A DNA stretch of 64,000 nucleotides. Origin: Labrenzia sp. R4_2. GTDB lineage: Bacteria; Pseudomonadota; Alphaproteobacteria; Rhizobiales; Stappiaceae. Numbering within the stretch: the first letter of the stretch is position 1; each line of letters begins with the position of its first letter. This document shows, in pieces, positions 17,409-27,542 of the stretch. Position numbers and translations under genes: made by a program. The stretch covers positions 1 to 64,000 of the forward strand of contig NZ_JAGHRJ010000005.1 in NCBI RefSeq assembly GCF_017743865.1. The letters run 5' to 3'. Under the pieces are notes generated by a model. It was not told the DNA's origin and did no database searches. It saw only the letters and a program-made list of their open reading frames with translations.

Positions 17409-18305
17409 GTGACCGCGCAACCCGAATTGTTTGATCGTGAACTGCTGCGGATGAGGCGCAGAACCGCTCTGGTGAATGCAAAACCCGGTTCCGACTTTTT
17501 GTTGAAGGCCGTCGCAGAAGATCTCGAAGAGCGGCTATCTACGATCACCAGGACTTTCGAAACGGCGATTGATCTGGGCGGCCACTGCGGGCATGTCGAG
17601 TCATTGCTTAGCGCGACCGGCAAAGCAAAAACACTCTACAGGGCTGATCTTTGGCAACCAGACCCGCACCTGACCGCTCCGGCCTTTGTCGCAGATGATA
17701 CGGTGCTGCCTCTAAAAGATCAGTCCACCGATCTCATCGTGTCCGCACTTTCATTGCAATTTGTGAACGACCTGCCAGGAACCCTCATTCAGATCCGCAG
17801 AGCATTGCGGCCTGATGGACTGTTTTTGGCAACCCTTGCAGGTGCTGGCACATTGACGGAATTAAGGGATTGCCTGACACGTGCAGAACTGGAGCTCAAG
17901 GGCGGCGCAGCAGCACGTGTCATGCCCTTCGCAGACACTCGCGATTTGGGCGGACTATTGCAACGTGCCGGTTTCGCATTGCCAGTCACCGACATGGATC
18001 CGCTCACTGTCCGCTACAATTCCATGTTTGATTTGATGGCTGACTTGAGGGCGATGGGAGCAACAAACATCCTCAAAGATCGTAGCAAAAAATCTTTGGC
18101 AAAATCAGTGTTCTTCAGGGCAGCGCAATTGTATGCCCAAGATTATGCCGACCCCGATGGGCGGGTCCGCGCAACCTTCAACATGGTCACCTTGCTCGGG
18201 TGGGCACCACATTCGAGCCAACAAAGACCGCTCAAACCAGGGTCAGCCAAAACCCGGCTGGCCGCTGCTTTGGGTACAGAAGAAGTTGGATTGAAACGGG
18301 GTTGA
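17409..18305 (+). CDS. class I SAM-dependent methyltransferase (BioC/NDUFAF5-like)
   Basis: This 298-residue protein begins QPELFDRELLRMRR, the N-terminal motif of alphaproteobacterial relatives of mitochondrial NDUFAF5, the complex I assembly factor. A SAM-binding core, AIDLGGHCGHVESLL, follows. The second motif has VSALSLQFVNDLPG, and the C-terminal part includes SMFDLMADLRAMGATN, which is typical of the BioC/NDUFAF5 group. I chose GTG 17409 because AGGAAGG lies eight bases upstream; an ATG at 17373 has no ribosome binding site. No biotin or Nuo genes are nearby, so the biological role is left open. Confidence 0.75.
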   Translation: MTAQPELFDRELLRMRRRTALVNAKPGSDFLLKAVAEDLEERLSTITRTFETAIDLGGHCGHVESLLSATGKAKTLYRADLWQPDPHLTAPAFVADDTVLPLKDQSTDLIVSALSLQFVNDLPGTLIQIRRALRPDGLFLATLAGAGTLTELRDCLTRAELELKGGAAARVMPFADTRDLGGLLQRAGFALPVTDMDPLTVRYNSMFDLMADLRAMGATNILKDRSKKSLAKSVFFRAAQLYAQDYADPDGRVRATFNMVTLLGWAPHSSQQRPLKPGSAKTRLAAALGTEEVGLKRG

Positions 18306-18325
18306 ATATCTAGAATTCACTGGTT

Positions 18326-18553
18326 TTAGTTTTGCGCAGCTTCGTTTGCGCCCGTCAGCATGACATTGGAGATAACTTGAAATATATCATCCCGGACCGT
18401 TCCTCCAATGCTACCAACAGTCAAAAGGATTGCGACACTAAGAGTTGCAACAAGCAGGCCATACTCAACCATGGTGGCACCGCTGCGATCATGAACAAGG
18501 CGCTGAAGGTGTTGAAATAGGAACTGCTTAGTCACGGAATACATTTCGCTCAT
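18326..18553 (-). CDS. Flp family type IVb pilin (orphan)
   Basis: This 75-residue prepilin has a charged leader, then G and ATMVEYGLL, the Flp processing site, where cleavage would fall after the glycine at about residue 25. A hydrophobic helix of about 20 residues follows. Flp pilins assemble into Tad pili for surface attachment, but no tad, cpa or prepilin peptidase genes are in the window. It lies 17 bases downstream of mutT on the same strand, so it probably shares that transcript. Confidence 0.85.
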   Translation of the reverse strand: MSEMYSVTKQFLFQHLQRLVHDRSGATMVEYGLLVATLSVAILLTVGSIGGTVRDDIFQVISNVMLTGANEAAQN

Positions 18554-18570
18554 CCCAGCATTGATCTGAT

Positions 18571-18972
18571 TTAGACCGCATCCATTATGTGCGGAATCAG
18601 TGGTTCATCCGCAGCTGGCATCGGGTAGTCCCGTAACCTCATGGCACGGACCCACTTAAGTGCCTGATTTTCCCGGCCGCGGGGAATGCCTTCCCATCTT
18701 CGGCAGATGTAAAGTGGCATGAGAAGATGAAAGTCGTCATAAGCGTGGCTTGCGAAAGTCAAAGGGGCAAGACACGCTTCATTAACCTCAATTCCGAGTT
18801 CTTCGCGCAGTTCACGGATCAAAGTCTCCTCCGGGCGCTCACCAGTTTCGACCTTTCCGCCCGGAAACTCCCACAAACCCGCCATCGATTTACCTTCAGG
18901 ACGCTGCGCAAGCAGGATACGTCCATCAACATCGACAAGCGCACAAGCAGCAACAAGTACGATCTTGGTCAT
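18571..18972 (-). CDS. mutT: 8-oxo-dGTP diphosphatase MutT
   Basis: MutT removes oxidised guanine nucleotides from the pool and so prevents A:T to C:G changes. The 133-residue protein has a complete Nudix box, GX5EX7REUXEEXGU: it runs from GGKVETGE through RELREELGI. The QRPEGKSMAGLWEFPGG lead-in is typical of MutT. It follows argJ, a pairing commonly seen in alphaproteobacteria. The gap to argJ is about 70 bases. Confidence 0.93.
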   Translation of the reverse strand: MTKIVLVAACALVDVDGRILLAQRPEGKSMAGLWEFPGGKVETGERPEETLIRELREELGIEVNEACLAPLTFASHAYDDFHLLMPLYICRRWEGIPRGRENQALKWVRAMRLRDYPMPAADEPLIPHIMDAV

Positions 18973-19043
18973 TGTTCTTTGTCCGATTTTGAAACAGTTT
19001 TCGCGGGGTATGATAAATCCGTCGCAATTTAATTAATCGACGA

Positions 19044-20285
19044 TCAACTTCTATAGTCGCCGTTTATTTCTACATATTGCTTCGTCAGATCACATGTCCA
19101 AACAACCGCTTCACCTGCTCCGATGCCGAGATCTACGCGGATCGGAATCGTTTCTTTTTTCATTACGGCGGAGGCAGCCTCTTCGCTGTAATCCGGATCG
19201 CGCTCCCCCTCTATAGCGACACGAACATCGCCAAACCAAATCGCCAGCCGGTCGCGATCGGCCGGTTCCCCTGCTTTGCCAACAGCCATAACTACCCGAC
19301 CCCAATTGGCGTCTTCACCAGCAACGGCGGTTTTCACGAGTGGGGAATTGGCAATCGAAAGTGCAATTCGCTTTGCCGACTGGTCGCTCTCCGCGCCTTC
19401 AACAGAAATTTGAACAAACTTGCGCGCGCCTTCACCGTCTTTGACGATTTGGTGCGCCAGATCCGTCATCACGTCTGCGAGTGCCGCCCGGATCACTTCA
19501 GTCCTGGGATCATCGATCTTGGAAACAGCCTCCACGCCCCGTTTTTCCGCAGCACCGGTCGCAAAGAACAGCACGGTGTCAGAGGTCGATGTGTCACTGT
19601 CGACAGTGATGGCATTGAAGGACGTTTCTGTGTTTTGGCCGAGAATTGTCTGAAGGACACCAGGCGCTATGGGCGCATCAGTGAAAATAAATGACAGCAT
19701 CGTCGCCATATCCGGTGCGATCATGCCCGCCCCCTTGGCGATGCCGTTGATCGTTACCGTCTCGCCATCGAGCTCTACGGTAGCTGTCGCAAGTTTCGGA
19801 TAGGTATCCGTTGTCATTATGGCTTTGGCCGCATCCAGCCAACTTGCCTGCCCCTGCGCTGCCACCAAGTCATCCGCAACCCCTGCAAACTTCTCAGCTG
19901 GAAGCGGCTCCCCGATCACCCCGGTTGATGCCAGATATATTTCGTTCTGAGGACAGGACATAGCGCTGGAAACAATCTCAGCAGATTTGGCAACCGCGGC
20001 CTTACCCTTTTTCCCGGTGAACGCATTGGCATTTCCTGAATTGACCAAAAGGGCCCGAGCGTGCCCTTCACTCAGGATCCCTTTGCACCAGTCAACTGGC
20101 GCGGATGAACATTTAGACTTTGTGAAAACGCCTGCAACTGCGGTCCCTTCAGACAACGACGCGAGCAAAACGTCCGTCCGGCCGGAATATTTGATCCCAG
20201 CACCGGCTGTCGCAAAAGTGACACCCTCGATGTCCGGCATGTCCGGATAGGATTTGGGTGCAAGTGGTGAAACGGTTGTCGACAT
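19044..20285 (-). CDS. argJ: bifunctional glutamate N-acetyltransferase / N-acetylglutamate synthase ArgJ
   Basis: ArgJ transfers the acetyl group from N-acetylornithine to glutamate in the cyclic arginine pathway. The 413-residue proenzyme cleaves itself at the Ala-Thr bond of the [16 protein letters not shown] motif to give alpha and beta chains; the threonine is the nucleophile. I chose the start [14 protein letters not shown]; the frame runs 22 codons further upstream without family resemblance. The parvulin gene precedes it with a strong terminator between them, so argJ probably has its own promoter near 20290-20385. Confidence 0.96.
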   Translation of the reverse strand: MSTTVSPLAPKSYPDMPDIEGVTFATAGAGIKYSGRTDVLLASLSEGTAVAGVFTKSKCSSAPVDWCKGILSEGHARALLVNSGNANAFTGKKGKAAVAKSAEIVSSAMSCPQNEIYLASTGVIGEPLPAEKFAGVADDLVAAQGQASWLDAAKAIMTTDTYPKLATATVELDGETVTINGIAKGAGMIAPDMATMLSFIFTDAPIAPGVLQTILGQNTETSFNAITVDSDTSTSDTVLFFATGAAEKRGVEAVSKIDDPRTEVIRAALADVMTDLAHQIVKDGEGARKFVQISVEGAESDQSAKRIALSIANSPLVKTAVAGEDANWGRVVMAVGKAGEPADRDRLAIWFGDVRVAIEGERDPDYSEEAASAVMKKETIPIRVDLGIGAGEAVVWTCDLTKQYVEINGDYRS

Positions 20286-20387
20286 AGGATCGGCTCCGGG
20301 ATGCGTGAAACAGCTGTTGTTGTCCCTAGCCAGAGGCAAGCGGGTCTGCAAGCCTTTTCAGGAACACGATCTCGCAGGCAAACAAAA

Positions 20388-20413
20388 ACCCGGCGGCCTC
20401 GTGGCCACCGGGT
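20388..20413 (-). terminator. terminator of the parvulin gene
   Basis: The minus strand reads ACCCGG and GGCC pairing with GGCC and CCGGGT around a small loop, followed by TTTTTGTTT. It lies about 20 bases past the parvulin stop codon and upstream of argJ. Confidence 0.75.
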
Positions 20414-20434
20414 ATTACTCACTCACAGCACTGT

Positions 20435-21298
20435 TTACTCAGCCGCGGGCTTCTCGCCCTCTGCATTGGCGAGTTGTTCATCCAAGATCTCGACAGCATA
20501 TTCGTCTTTCAGCTCAATCATACGCGCTTCGTAAAGCTCTCGCGCTAGCTGCTGACGCAGGTTTGCTTCAACGGTTTCCAAAGCAGGCTTTTCCTGCCGG
20601 CGCTTGTCCTCCACTTTGATGACGTGCCATCCAAACTGTGTTTCAACCGGCTCTTTGGTGTATGTACCCGGCTCCAATGCAAAGGCTGCCGCCTCAAATG
20701 GTGGCACCATTTGGCCTTTTGCAAAAAAGCCAAGATCACCACCGTTCGGCCCCGAAGGTCCTGTGGATTTTTCCTTGGCGAGCTCAGCGAAGTCGGCACC
20801 GCCATCCAGTTCGGTTATCAGAGCCTCGGCTGCTGCTTTGTCCTCGACCAGAATATGACGGGCATTGATCTCTTCAGGACCTTCGAAATCCGCGAATTCT
20901 TTATCGTAAGCGGCCTTCACGTCGTCATCAGAGATAGAACCGTTAATCTTCTGGCCGAGATAAGCGTTGCGCAGGGCACGCAGCTCAAGAAACTCAAGCT
21001 GTTTCTTGAAATCCGGATCCTGATCGAGGCCATCATTCTTCGCAGCCAGAGCCAGTAACTCCATGTCAATCATGACGTCGAGCAGCAACTGGCGCCATTG
21101 TGCTGGCGGGAAACGTTGAAGCTCTTGACCCAAGTCCTGGGCAGCAAACGCAATATCGGCTTCCGTGATGACCGCATCGCCAACCTTGGCAACGACATCT
21201 TCCGGTTCGGCCGCCGACAAAGAAGCTGATCCGAGCGTCAGCGCCATGAAGGAAACGGCAAGAGCCTTGAATGGCCTGCGCATCGAATTTCGGAGCAT
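20435..21298 (-). CDS. parvulin-type peptidyl-prolyl cis-trans isomerase, periplasmic
   Basis: This 287-residue SurA/PrsA-like folding catalyst has a signal peptide (basic start MLRNSMRRPFK, hydrophobic core, cleavage near LSAAEPED), an N-terminal helical chaperone part, and one parvulin domain (about residues 140-240). Parvulin landmarks include INARHILVED, KSTGPSGPNGGDLGFF, GQMVPPFEAAAFAL and TQFGWHVIKVED. A glutamate-rich tail follows. It is divergent from secA, which fits a shared export and folding theme. An ATG six residues in is an alternative start. Confidence 0.92.
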   Translation of the reverse strand: MLRNSMRRPFKALAVSFMALTLGSASLSAAEPEDVVAKVGDAVITEADIAFAAQDLGQELQRFPPAQWRQLLLDVMIDMELLALAAKNDGLDQDPDFKKQLEFLELRALRNAYLGQKINGSISDDDVKAAYDKEFADFEGPEEINARHILVEDKAAAEALITELDGGADFAELAKEKSTGPSGPNGGDLGFFAKGQMVPPFEAAAFALEPGTYTKEPVETQFGWHVIKVEDKRRQEKPALETVEANLRQQLARELYEARMIELKDEYAVEILDEQLANAEGEKPAAE

Positions 21299-21380
21299 GA
21301 GAAAACCTTTACCTATGGGAACATATCTCTTTTATCCCTCGGAACACGAGGGCTTGGGTACATTGCCTATTCCAGCAGCG

Positions 21381-21409
21381 TTGACAAGCATTCACCCCCC
21401 TCTTATCTC
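21381..21409 (+). promoter_or_regulatory. candidate secA promoter
   Basis: A consensus TTGACA (21381-21386) is followed after 17 bases by TATCTC (21404-21409), about 160 bases upstream of secA in the parvulin-secA divergent gap. The -10 box is only a partial match. Confidence 0.4.
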
Positions 21410-21567
21410 TCGGGCGGCCCTGCTGCGAGGCTGGGATGGCATCTTTTCGGCCACATGAGTTGGCCAGCGCGCTGCGCTACGTGTGCAACGTGTACAACAA
21501 ATTGAGACGATTTCATGGGCAGGTGTCAGATTGCCAGTGACACCGACCGTAAAGGAAGGACCGCCAC

Positions 21568-24336
21568 ATGGCTGGCCTCGGCGCAATAGCACGTAAGTTA
21601 TTCGGATCTTCAAATGACCGGAAAGTGAAGTCATTCCGGGCGAGAGTTGAGCAAATCAACGCTCTGGAAACTGAGATCCAGGCTTTGTCGGACGAGGACC
21701 TTCGCGCCCAGACGGAGAAATTCCGCGAACAACTGAAAAACGGCGCGTCTTTGGACGACATCCTTGCTCCGGCTTTCGCAACGGTGCGCGAAGCAGCCAA
21801 ACGGGCACTCGGTCAGCGTCACTACGATGTCCAGCTGATCGGCGGCATGGTGCTGAACTCCGGTCAAATCGCGGAAATGCGAACGGGTGAAGGTAAGACC
21901 CTTGTGGCGACGGCACCTGTCTACCTGAACGCCTTGTTGGGAGAAGGTGTGCACGTCGTTACCGTGAACGACTACCTGGCTCAGCGCGACAGCGAGTGGA
22001 TGGGACAGGTTTACAAGTTCCTGGGGCTGTCTGTTGGCTGCATCACACATGGCTTGTCGGATGAAGAACGCCGCGCAGCCTATGCCGCTGACGTTACGTA
22101 CGGAACGAACAACGAATTCGGCTTCGATTATCTTCGCGACAACATGAAACATGACCGCGCCTCAATGGTGCAACGTGGCCATGCCTTTGCAATCGTCGAC
22201 GAGGTCGATTCAATTCTGATCGATGAAGCCCGGACACCATTGATCATCTCCGGTCCCCTGGAAGACCGCTCTGAGTTTTACAACACCGTTGACGCCTTCA
22301 TTCCGAACCTCACGGAGGAGGATTACGAGCTCGATGAAAAGGCGCGGTCAGCGACATTCACCGAGGCTGGCAACGAGAAACTCGAGGGGCTTTTGGCGGA
22401 AGCCGATCTTTTGAAAGGCGATTCGCTGTATGATGTGGAGAACGTCTCAATCGTTCACCATCTCCAACAAGCTCTGAAAGCTCACAAACTCTTCCAGCGG
22501 GACAAAGACTACATTGTCCGAAATGGCGAAGTTGTGATCATCGATGAGTTTACCGGCCGCATGATGCCGGGCCGCCGGTTCTCCGAAGGTCTCCATCAGG
22601 CCCTGGAAGCGCGCGAGAAGGTCCGCATTCAGCCTGAAAACCAAACACTCGCATCGATCACGTTCCAGAACTATTTCCGCATGTACGGCAAGCTTGCCGG
22701 CATGACCGGTACAGCTTCAACGGAAGCCGACGAATTTGCCGACATCTATAAGCTGGAAGTCGTTGAAATTCCGACAAACGTTTCCGTTCAGCGGATCGAT
22801 GACGATGATGAGGTTTACCGGACCTTCCAGGAAAAATTCAACGCGATCGTCAAGTTGATTGATGAGTGCAAGGAACGCCGGCAGCCGATTCTGGTGGGCA
22901 CGACCTCCATCGAGAAGTCGGAAATCCTGGCCGAGCTTTTGAAGCAACATGGCTACAAGCAGATCGATTTGAGCGATCCGGCCGCCTTTGCCGCCGCGCA
23001 GAAGAAGGACGATGGCAAGTCCAAGGTCTTTGCCGTTTTGAACGCGCGCTATCACGAGCAGGAAGCGTTCATTGTTGCTCAGGCTGGTTTGCCAGGCGCT
23101 GTCACGATCGCAACCAACATGGCCGGCCGTGGTACGGATATTCAGCTCGGCGGCAACGCCGATATGCAGATCGAAATGACCCTTGGCGAGATGCCGGAAG
23201 GGGAAGAACGAGCCGCGAAGGAAGCTGCCATCCGGGCCGAAGTCGAGGAGCTCAAACAAGAAGCACTCAAAGCCGGCGGTCTTTACGTGATCGGCACCGA
23301 ACGGCATGAAAGCCGCCGTATCGATAACCAGCTGCGTGGTCGTTCCGGCCGTCAGGGCGATCCGGGCCACTCCAAGTTCTTCCTATCGCTTGACGATGAT
23401 CTAATGCGGATTTTCGGCTCCGAGCGCATGGACTCAATGCTGCAGAAGCTGGGCCTGGAAGAAGGCGAAGCAATCATCCATCCGTGGATTAACAAAGCTC
23501 TCGAGAAGGCGCAGCAAAAGGTCGAGGCGCGAAACTTCGATATCCGTAAAAACCTCCTGAAATTCGACGACGTGATGAACGACCAGCGCAAGGTCGTCTT
23601 CGATCAACGTATCGACCTGATGGACAGCGACGCGATCCAGGATGCTGTGACGGATATGCGGCACGACGTAATCGACGATCTGGTCGCAAGCCACATTCCA
23701 GAGCGCGCTTATCCGGAACAATGGGATACCGAAGGACTTCAGGAAGAAGTCCGCAAGTACCTAAACCTTGACTTGCCGATCAAGGATTGGGCGGCCGAAG
23801 AAGGTATCGCGGATGAAGAGGTCAAGGAACGGCTGACACGGACGGCTGACGAGGCCATGGCCCAAAAAGTCGCCAAGTACACACCCGAAGTCATGCGCCG
23901 GGTCGAAAAGGCAATTCTGCTTCAAACGCTTGATAATCTGTGGCGGGAGCACCTGGCCAACCTTGACCATCTGCGCTCCGTGGTCGGGTTCCGCGGATAC
24001 GGTCAACGCGATCCTTTGCAGGAATACAAGACCGAATCCTTCACCCTGTTTGAATCGATGCTGGCACAACTGCGCCAAATCACGACAGCTCAGCTGCTTC
24101 GCGTTGAGCTGGTAACCGAACAGCCACCGGAAATGCCGCAGATGCCGGAGATGCATGAGCATCACATCAACCCGATGACCGGTGAAGACGAAATGGCGCA
24201 GCCGAACGTTCAACCGCAAGCAACCCGGGAGCGCGATCCAAACAATCCTGCGACTTGGGGAAAAGTTGGCCGCAACGAAGCTTGCCCGTGCGGGTCCGGC
24301 AAAAAATACAAGCACTGTCACGGAGCGCTCGTCTAA
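21568..24336 (+). CDS. secA: preprotein translocase ATPase SecA
   Basis: SecA drives proteins through the SecYEG channel by ATP hydrolysis. The 922-residue protein shows Walker A TGEGKT (GEGKT at 107-111) and the DEAD-type segment [16 protein letters not shown]. It also has the preprotein cross-linking region, the second helicase fold with [14 protein letters not shown] and [13 protein letters not shown], and the C-terminal zinc motif [14 protein letters not shown] (C906, C908, C917, H918) that binds SecB and ribosomes. GGAAGGA precedes the ATG. A very strong terminator follows, so it is a single-gene unit. Confidence 0.98.
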   Translation: MAGLGAIARKLFGSSNDRKVKSFRARVEQINALETEIQALSDEDLRAQTEKFREQLKNGASLDDILAPAFATVREAAKRALGQRHYDVQLIGGMVLNSGQIAEMRTGEGKTLVATAPVYLNALLGEGVHVVTVNDYLAQRDSEWMGQVYKFLGLSVGCITHGLSDEERRAAYAADVTYGTNNEFGFDYLRDNMKHDRASMVQRGHAFAIVDEVDSILIDEARTPLIISGPLEDRSEFYNTVDAFIPNLTEEDYELDEKARSATFTEAGNEKLEGLLAEADLLKGDSLYDVENVSIVHHLQQALKAHKLFQRDKDYIVRNGEVVIIDEFTGRMMPGRRFSEGLHQALEAREKVRIQPENQTLASITFQNYFRMYGKLAGMTGTASTEADEFADIYKLEVVEIPTNVSVQRIDDDDEVYRTFQEKFNAIVKLIDECKERRQPILVGTTSIEKSEILAELLKQHGYKQIDLSDPAAFAAAQKKDDGKSKVFAVLNARYHEQEAFIVAQAGLPGAVTIATNMAGRGTDIQLGGNADMQIEMTLGEMPEGEERAAKEAAIRAEVEELKQEALKAGGLYVIGTERHESRRIDNQLRGRSGRQGDPGHSKFFLSLDDDLMRIFGSERMDSMLQKLGLEEGEAIIHPWINKALEKAQQKVEARNFDIRKNLLKFDDVMNDQRKVVFDQRIDLMDSDAIQDAVTDMRHDVIDDLVASHIPERAYPEQWDTEGLQEEVRKYLNLDLPIKDWAAEEGIADEEVKERLTRTADEAMAQKVAKYTPEVMRRVEKAILLQTLDNLWREHLANLDHLRSVVGFRGYGQRDPLQEYKTESFTLFESMLAQLRQITTAQLLRVELVTEQPPEMPQMPEMHEHHINPMTGEDEMAQPNVQPQATRERDPNNPATWGKVGRNEACPCGSGKKYKHCHGALV

Positions 24337-24360
24337 CCGCACGCAGTTCTAACGAATAGC

Positions 24361-24395
24361 AAAAGCCGGCGCTCAAAATGAGCGCCGGCTTTTTT
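24361..24395 (+). terminator. secA intrinsic terminator
   Basis: A perfect 15-bp stem (24361-24375 with 24379-24393) has an AAA loop and ends in TTTTTT. This is one of the strongest terminators in the window. Confidence 0.9.
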
Positions 24396-24580
24396 GCTCT
24401 GAACCACCAAAGCAAATGCTAAAGCACTATTTTGCTTCCGCAGTTTTCTAAAGGCTGGCGTTTCACGGTCTTTTCCGGCAGGTTGCCGCGAAGATCCAAA
24501 CAGCCACCGTATCAATGCAGCAAAAACAAGCCCCAAAAATCTACGTATCCCGCCGGAAAGAACTCCGAACGGAAAGTCCT

Positions 24581-25540
24581 ATGATCAGCGTCATAGTGCC
24601 GGTCTACAACGAAGAAGACGTTATCGGTCACTTTCTGGAGGAGACCAAACGCGTTCTTGAGGAAACAGGGCTGCAGTACGAATACGTTTTCATCGATGAT
24701 GGTAGCAGCGATGCAACGGCTGACATACTGACGGATAGGCTTGCCAACGGCTTACCCGGACGGCTGCTCGGCCTCTCTCGGAACTTCGGCAAGGAGGCGG
24801 CCCTTTCTGCCGGTTTGGAGGCCGCCAATGGCGACATCGGCGTCATCATTGATGCAGATCTTCAAGACCCACCCGAATTGATCCACCAAATGATTGATGG
24901 CTGGCGGGCCGGCTATGATGTGGTTTATGGCCTGCGGGTGGATCGAACATCAGACACACTGATGAAGCGATCGACTGCAGGCATGTTCTACAAGGTCTTC
25001 AATAAGCTTTCGAACATTGACATGCCTCCGAATGCCGGTGATTTCCGCCTGATCGACAGGGCGGTAATTGATGCGCTACTTCAGTTGCCGGAACGAAACC
25101 GATTTATGAAAGGTCTGTTTGCCTGGGTGGGTTTTCCCGCCATGGCTGTTCCTTATGAACGTCCCCCGCGGAAGGCAGGCGACGGAAAGTTCAACTACTG
25201 GAAACTCTGGAACTTCGCGCTCGACGGCATCACGGGCTTTACAACGATGCCCTTGAGGATGTGGTTTTACGGCGGCGCTCTGGTGTCAATCCTCGCCTTC
25301 GCCTATGCCATCTATCTCACGATCAGGGGAATCATTTTCGGCATCGACGTTCCAGGTTACACCTCCATCATGGTTGCAGTGCTGCTCTTCTCAGGAATCC
25401 AGTTGCTCTCAATCGGAATGATTGGTGAGTACGTGACCCGGCTATTTAATGAATCGAAGCAACGGCCGGTTTACCTACTGCAGGATGTCATTGAGAGCAC
25501 CCCTCCGCAAACCCATCAGCAAGATGAACATGATCACTGA
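24581..25540 (+). CDS. GtrB-like family 2 glycosyltransferase (polyprenyl-phosphate sugar synthase)
   Basis: This 319-residue enzyme has an N-terminal GT2 domain: ISVIVPVYNEED, the nucleotide-binding FIDDGSSD, and the catalytic DADLQDPPE. Two C-terminal membrane helices follow (about residues 225-250 and 258-290). This is the layout of GtrB and dolichyl/undecaprenyl-phosphate glucosyl- or mannosyltransferases, which charge the lipid carrier on the cytoplasmic face. I chose ATG 24581, preceded by GGAAAG. It overlaps the gtrA-like gene and starts a three-gene set for periplasmic sugar decoration. Confidence 0.88.
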   Translation: MISVIVPVYNEEDVIGHFLEETKRVLEETGLQYEYVFIDDGSSDATADILTDRLANGLPGRLLGLSRNFGKEAALSAGLEAANGDIGVIIDADLQDPPELIHQMIDGWRAGYDVVYGLRVDRTSDTLMKRSTAGMFYKVFNKLSNIDMPPNAGDFRLIDRAVIDALLQLPERNRFMKGLFAWVGFPAMAVPYERPPRKAGDGKFNYWKLWNFALDGITGFTTMPLRMWFYGGALVSILAFAYAIYLTIRGIIFGIDVPGYTSIMVAVLLFSGIQLLSIGMIGEYVTRLFNESKQRPVYLLQDVIESTPPQTHQQDEHDH

Positions 25541-25961
25541 CCGCAAACGTCAAACACTGAAAACGGAAGCCAATGCTGCCGGGAAATTTGCGGTGGTCGG
25601 CGTTGTTGCAACGCTCATCCATGCCACTGTGGCCGGCTTTCTCCTGGAAAGCGGACTGCTTCCGCCGATGCTGGCAAATTTCGCCGGCTTTCTGATTGCG
25701 TTTGGCGTTTCCTTTTCAGGCCACTTTTACTGGAGTTTCTCGCACCTCCGCCAAGAAAAGACCGCATTGAAGGCAATGCTGAGATTCTTATTGATCGCGG
25801 TATCAGGCTTCACGCTCAACTCAAGCGTATTGGCTCTTTGGCTGAACCTTACGCCATGGCCGGATCTGCTCGGTTTGATGGTTTCGATCGCAATTGTTCC
25901 ATCCCTTACGTTTATTGCCACCCGCTTCTGGGCTTTTTCGCACCCCGAAGTTGATCCGTGA
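25524..25961 (+). CDS. GtrA family membrane protein
   Basis: This 145-residue protein has four hydrophobic segments (about residues 20-40, 48-68, 84-104 and 110-132) and the GtrA landmarks GKFAVVG near the start and TFIATRFWAFS near the end. GtrA proteins are thought to flip lipid-linked sugars to the periplasm. The start (ATG 25524, or 25530) lies inside the end of the GtrB-like gene, so the two are coupled. The GT39-like gene follows after 17 bases and is the likely final transferase. Confidence 0.85.
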   Translation: MNMITDRKRQTLKTEANAAGKFAVVGVVATLIHATVAGFLLESGLLPPMLANFAGFLIAFGVSFSGHFYWSFSHLRQEKTALKAMLRFLLIAVSGFTLNSSVLALWLNLTPWPDLLGLMVSIAIVPSLTFIATRFWAFSHPEVDP

Positions 25962-25978
25962 TTGGACTGGAGTAATTG

Positions 25979-27499
25979 ATGAACGCCAGCCGCGCTGCGC
26001 TTCTGTATGGAGGGCTTCTATGCCTTCTTTATGCACTGGTTCCGACCTTGAGCTTCCCCAATCCGCCGCTGGATGTCGTTGAGGGATTTGCTTGGGGCAG
26101 AGATATTCAACTCGGCTATACTAAACATCCGCCTATGCAGGCTTGGCTCCTTGAACTGAGCTATCACCTGACCGGTGGACACGCCTATGGAGCCTATTGG
26201 CTGAGCGCAATAAGCATTGGCATCGGATACTGGTTCGTCTGGTTGATAGGAAAAGAGCTTGGCTTCTCAGGACAAAAACGGTTCTGGGCAATCGTGCTTA
26301 CCAGCGTAACGTTTTATTTCACCCTCCCCGTACCCGAGTTCAACCCGAATATCCTCCAGATGCCGGTCTGGGCAGGAATGGTTTTTTTCTTCTTGCGCGC
26401 GTTGAATTCAGGCGCAGTCCGATACTGGATCCTGTTGGGGGCAGTCGCCGCAATTGGCTTCTACACCAAATACTTTGTCTTCCTGTTGATCGGCACAATT
26501 GGACTATACGCCCTTGTTCACACTGACGGGCGCAGGTATCTCGCGACCTCCGGGCCATGGATTTGCTCAATTTCGTTCCTTCTTCTGGTAGGCCCCCATT
26601 TGTATTGGCTTTATGAAACTGACTTTCTGACCTTCCGTTATGCCATCGGCCGAAGCAATGCAGCAGGTTCATTGTTCGACCACGTCTATAATCCGATAAA
26701 CTTCCTTTTGGCACAGTTGGCCAATCACGCCGGATTGTTTCTGGTCGCTCTCTTGGGGTTCAGCTGGCAAACACTTAAGTCGGCAAAAGCATCGTGGTCC
26801 GCGAGCAAAAACGCTGATCTGACTGCACAAGCCGACAGATTTCTTGTCTGGTTCGCTTTTGTGCCTCTTGCCGTCGTTTTACTGGCATCTGCTGTAACAG
26901 GCAGTGAATTCAAACATATGTGGGGCACGCCACTCTTCGTGCTGTCCGGGTTGGTGGCAGTTCGATATTTTCATCTTCCGGCTTTTTGGTCTGCGCCCAA
27001 ACGCGCATTTACAGGCGCTCTCGTCATCCAGGCCATTTTTCTGGGAGTCCTCTTTGGGCAAGCTGTTCTGGAGCCTCTCTGGAAGACCAAACAATCCCGC
27101 ATTCATTATCCAGGCAAGGCAGCCGCGGAATTCCTCTCTGATGTCTGGGAAAAGGAAACAGGTACGGAACTGGCGTATGTCGCCGGAGATGAGTGGACGA
27201 CAGCCAATGTAACCCTTCACGCCGCATCGAGACCTTCAATGTTCTTGGAGCACAACACAACATTGAGCCCCTGGATCGACTTAGATGATGTCCAGAAAAA
27301 GGGCGTGATGATCCTTTGGCGCGGCGAGAACTCAGGACCTGCTGGCCGGACTATGGAACTTTATCCAAACGCCAGCCGCCGGGGCCAACACACGCTGCCG
27401 TTCCACTCTTATGGCACTTTTCCGGACCTCACGATCAATTGGATCATTGTACCGCCGGGAAGCGTCGCCACATCAGTGGACGATGAACGCACCGATTAG
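25979..27499 (+). CDS. ArnT/GT39-like membrane glycosyltransferase
   Basis: This 506-residue polytopic protein has about ten membrane segments. Its first periplasmic loop contains an acidic pair in DVVEGFAWGRD and the sequence KHPPMQAWLLE, the ArnT/PMT (GT-C) pattern in which an aspartate or glutamate is catalytic. A soluble C-terminal region starts at about residue 375. It probably moves the lipid-linked sugar made by the upstream gene onto lipid A, a glycan or a protein; the acceptor is unknown. GGAG lies six bases before ATG 25979. Confidence 0.82.
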   Translation: MNASRAALLYGGLLCLLYALVPTLSFPNPPLDVVEGFAWGRDIQLGYTKHPPMQAWLLELSYHLTGGHAYGAYWLSAISIGIGYWFVWLIGKELGFSGQKRFWAIVLTSVTFYFTLPVPEFNPNILQMPVWAGMVFFFLRALNSGAVRYWILLGAVAAIGFYTKYFVFLLIGTIGLYALVHTDGRRYLATSGPWICSISFLLLVGPHLYWLYETDFLTFRYAIGRSNAAGSLFDHVYNPINFLLAQLANHAGLFLVALLGFSWQTLKSAKASWSASKNADLTAQADRFLVWFAFVPLAVVLLASAVTGSEFKHMWGTPLFVLSGLVAVRYFHLPAFWSAPKRAFTGALVIQAIFLGVLFGQAVLEPLWKTKQSRIHYPGKAAAEFLSDVWEKETGTELAYVAGDEWTTANVTLHAASRPSMFLEHNTTLSPWIDLDDVQKKGVMILWRGENSGPAGRTMELYPNASRRGQHTLPFHSYGTFPDLTINWIIVPPGSVATSVDDERTD

Positions 27500-27542
27500 A
27501 AAGCCTGATGGCACAATCAAGAAAAGGGTCTAACCTCCCCGC

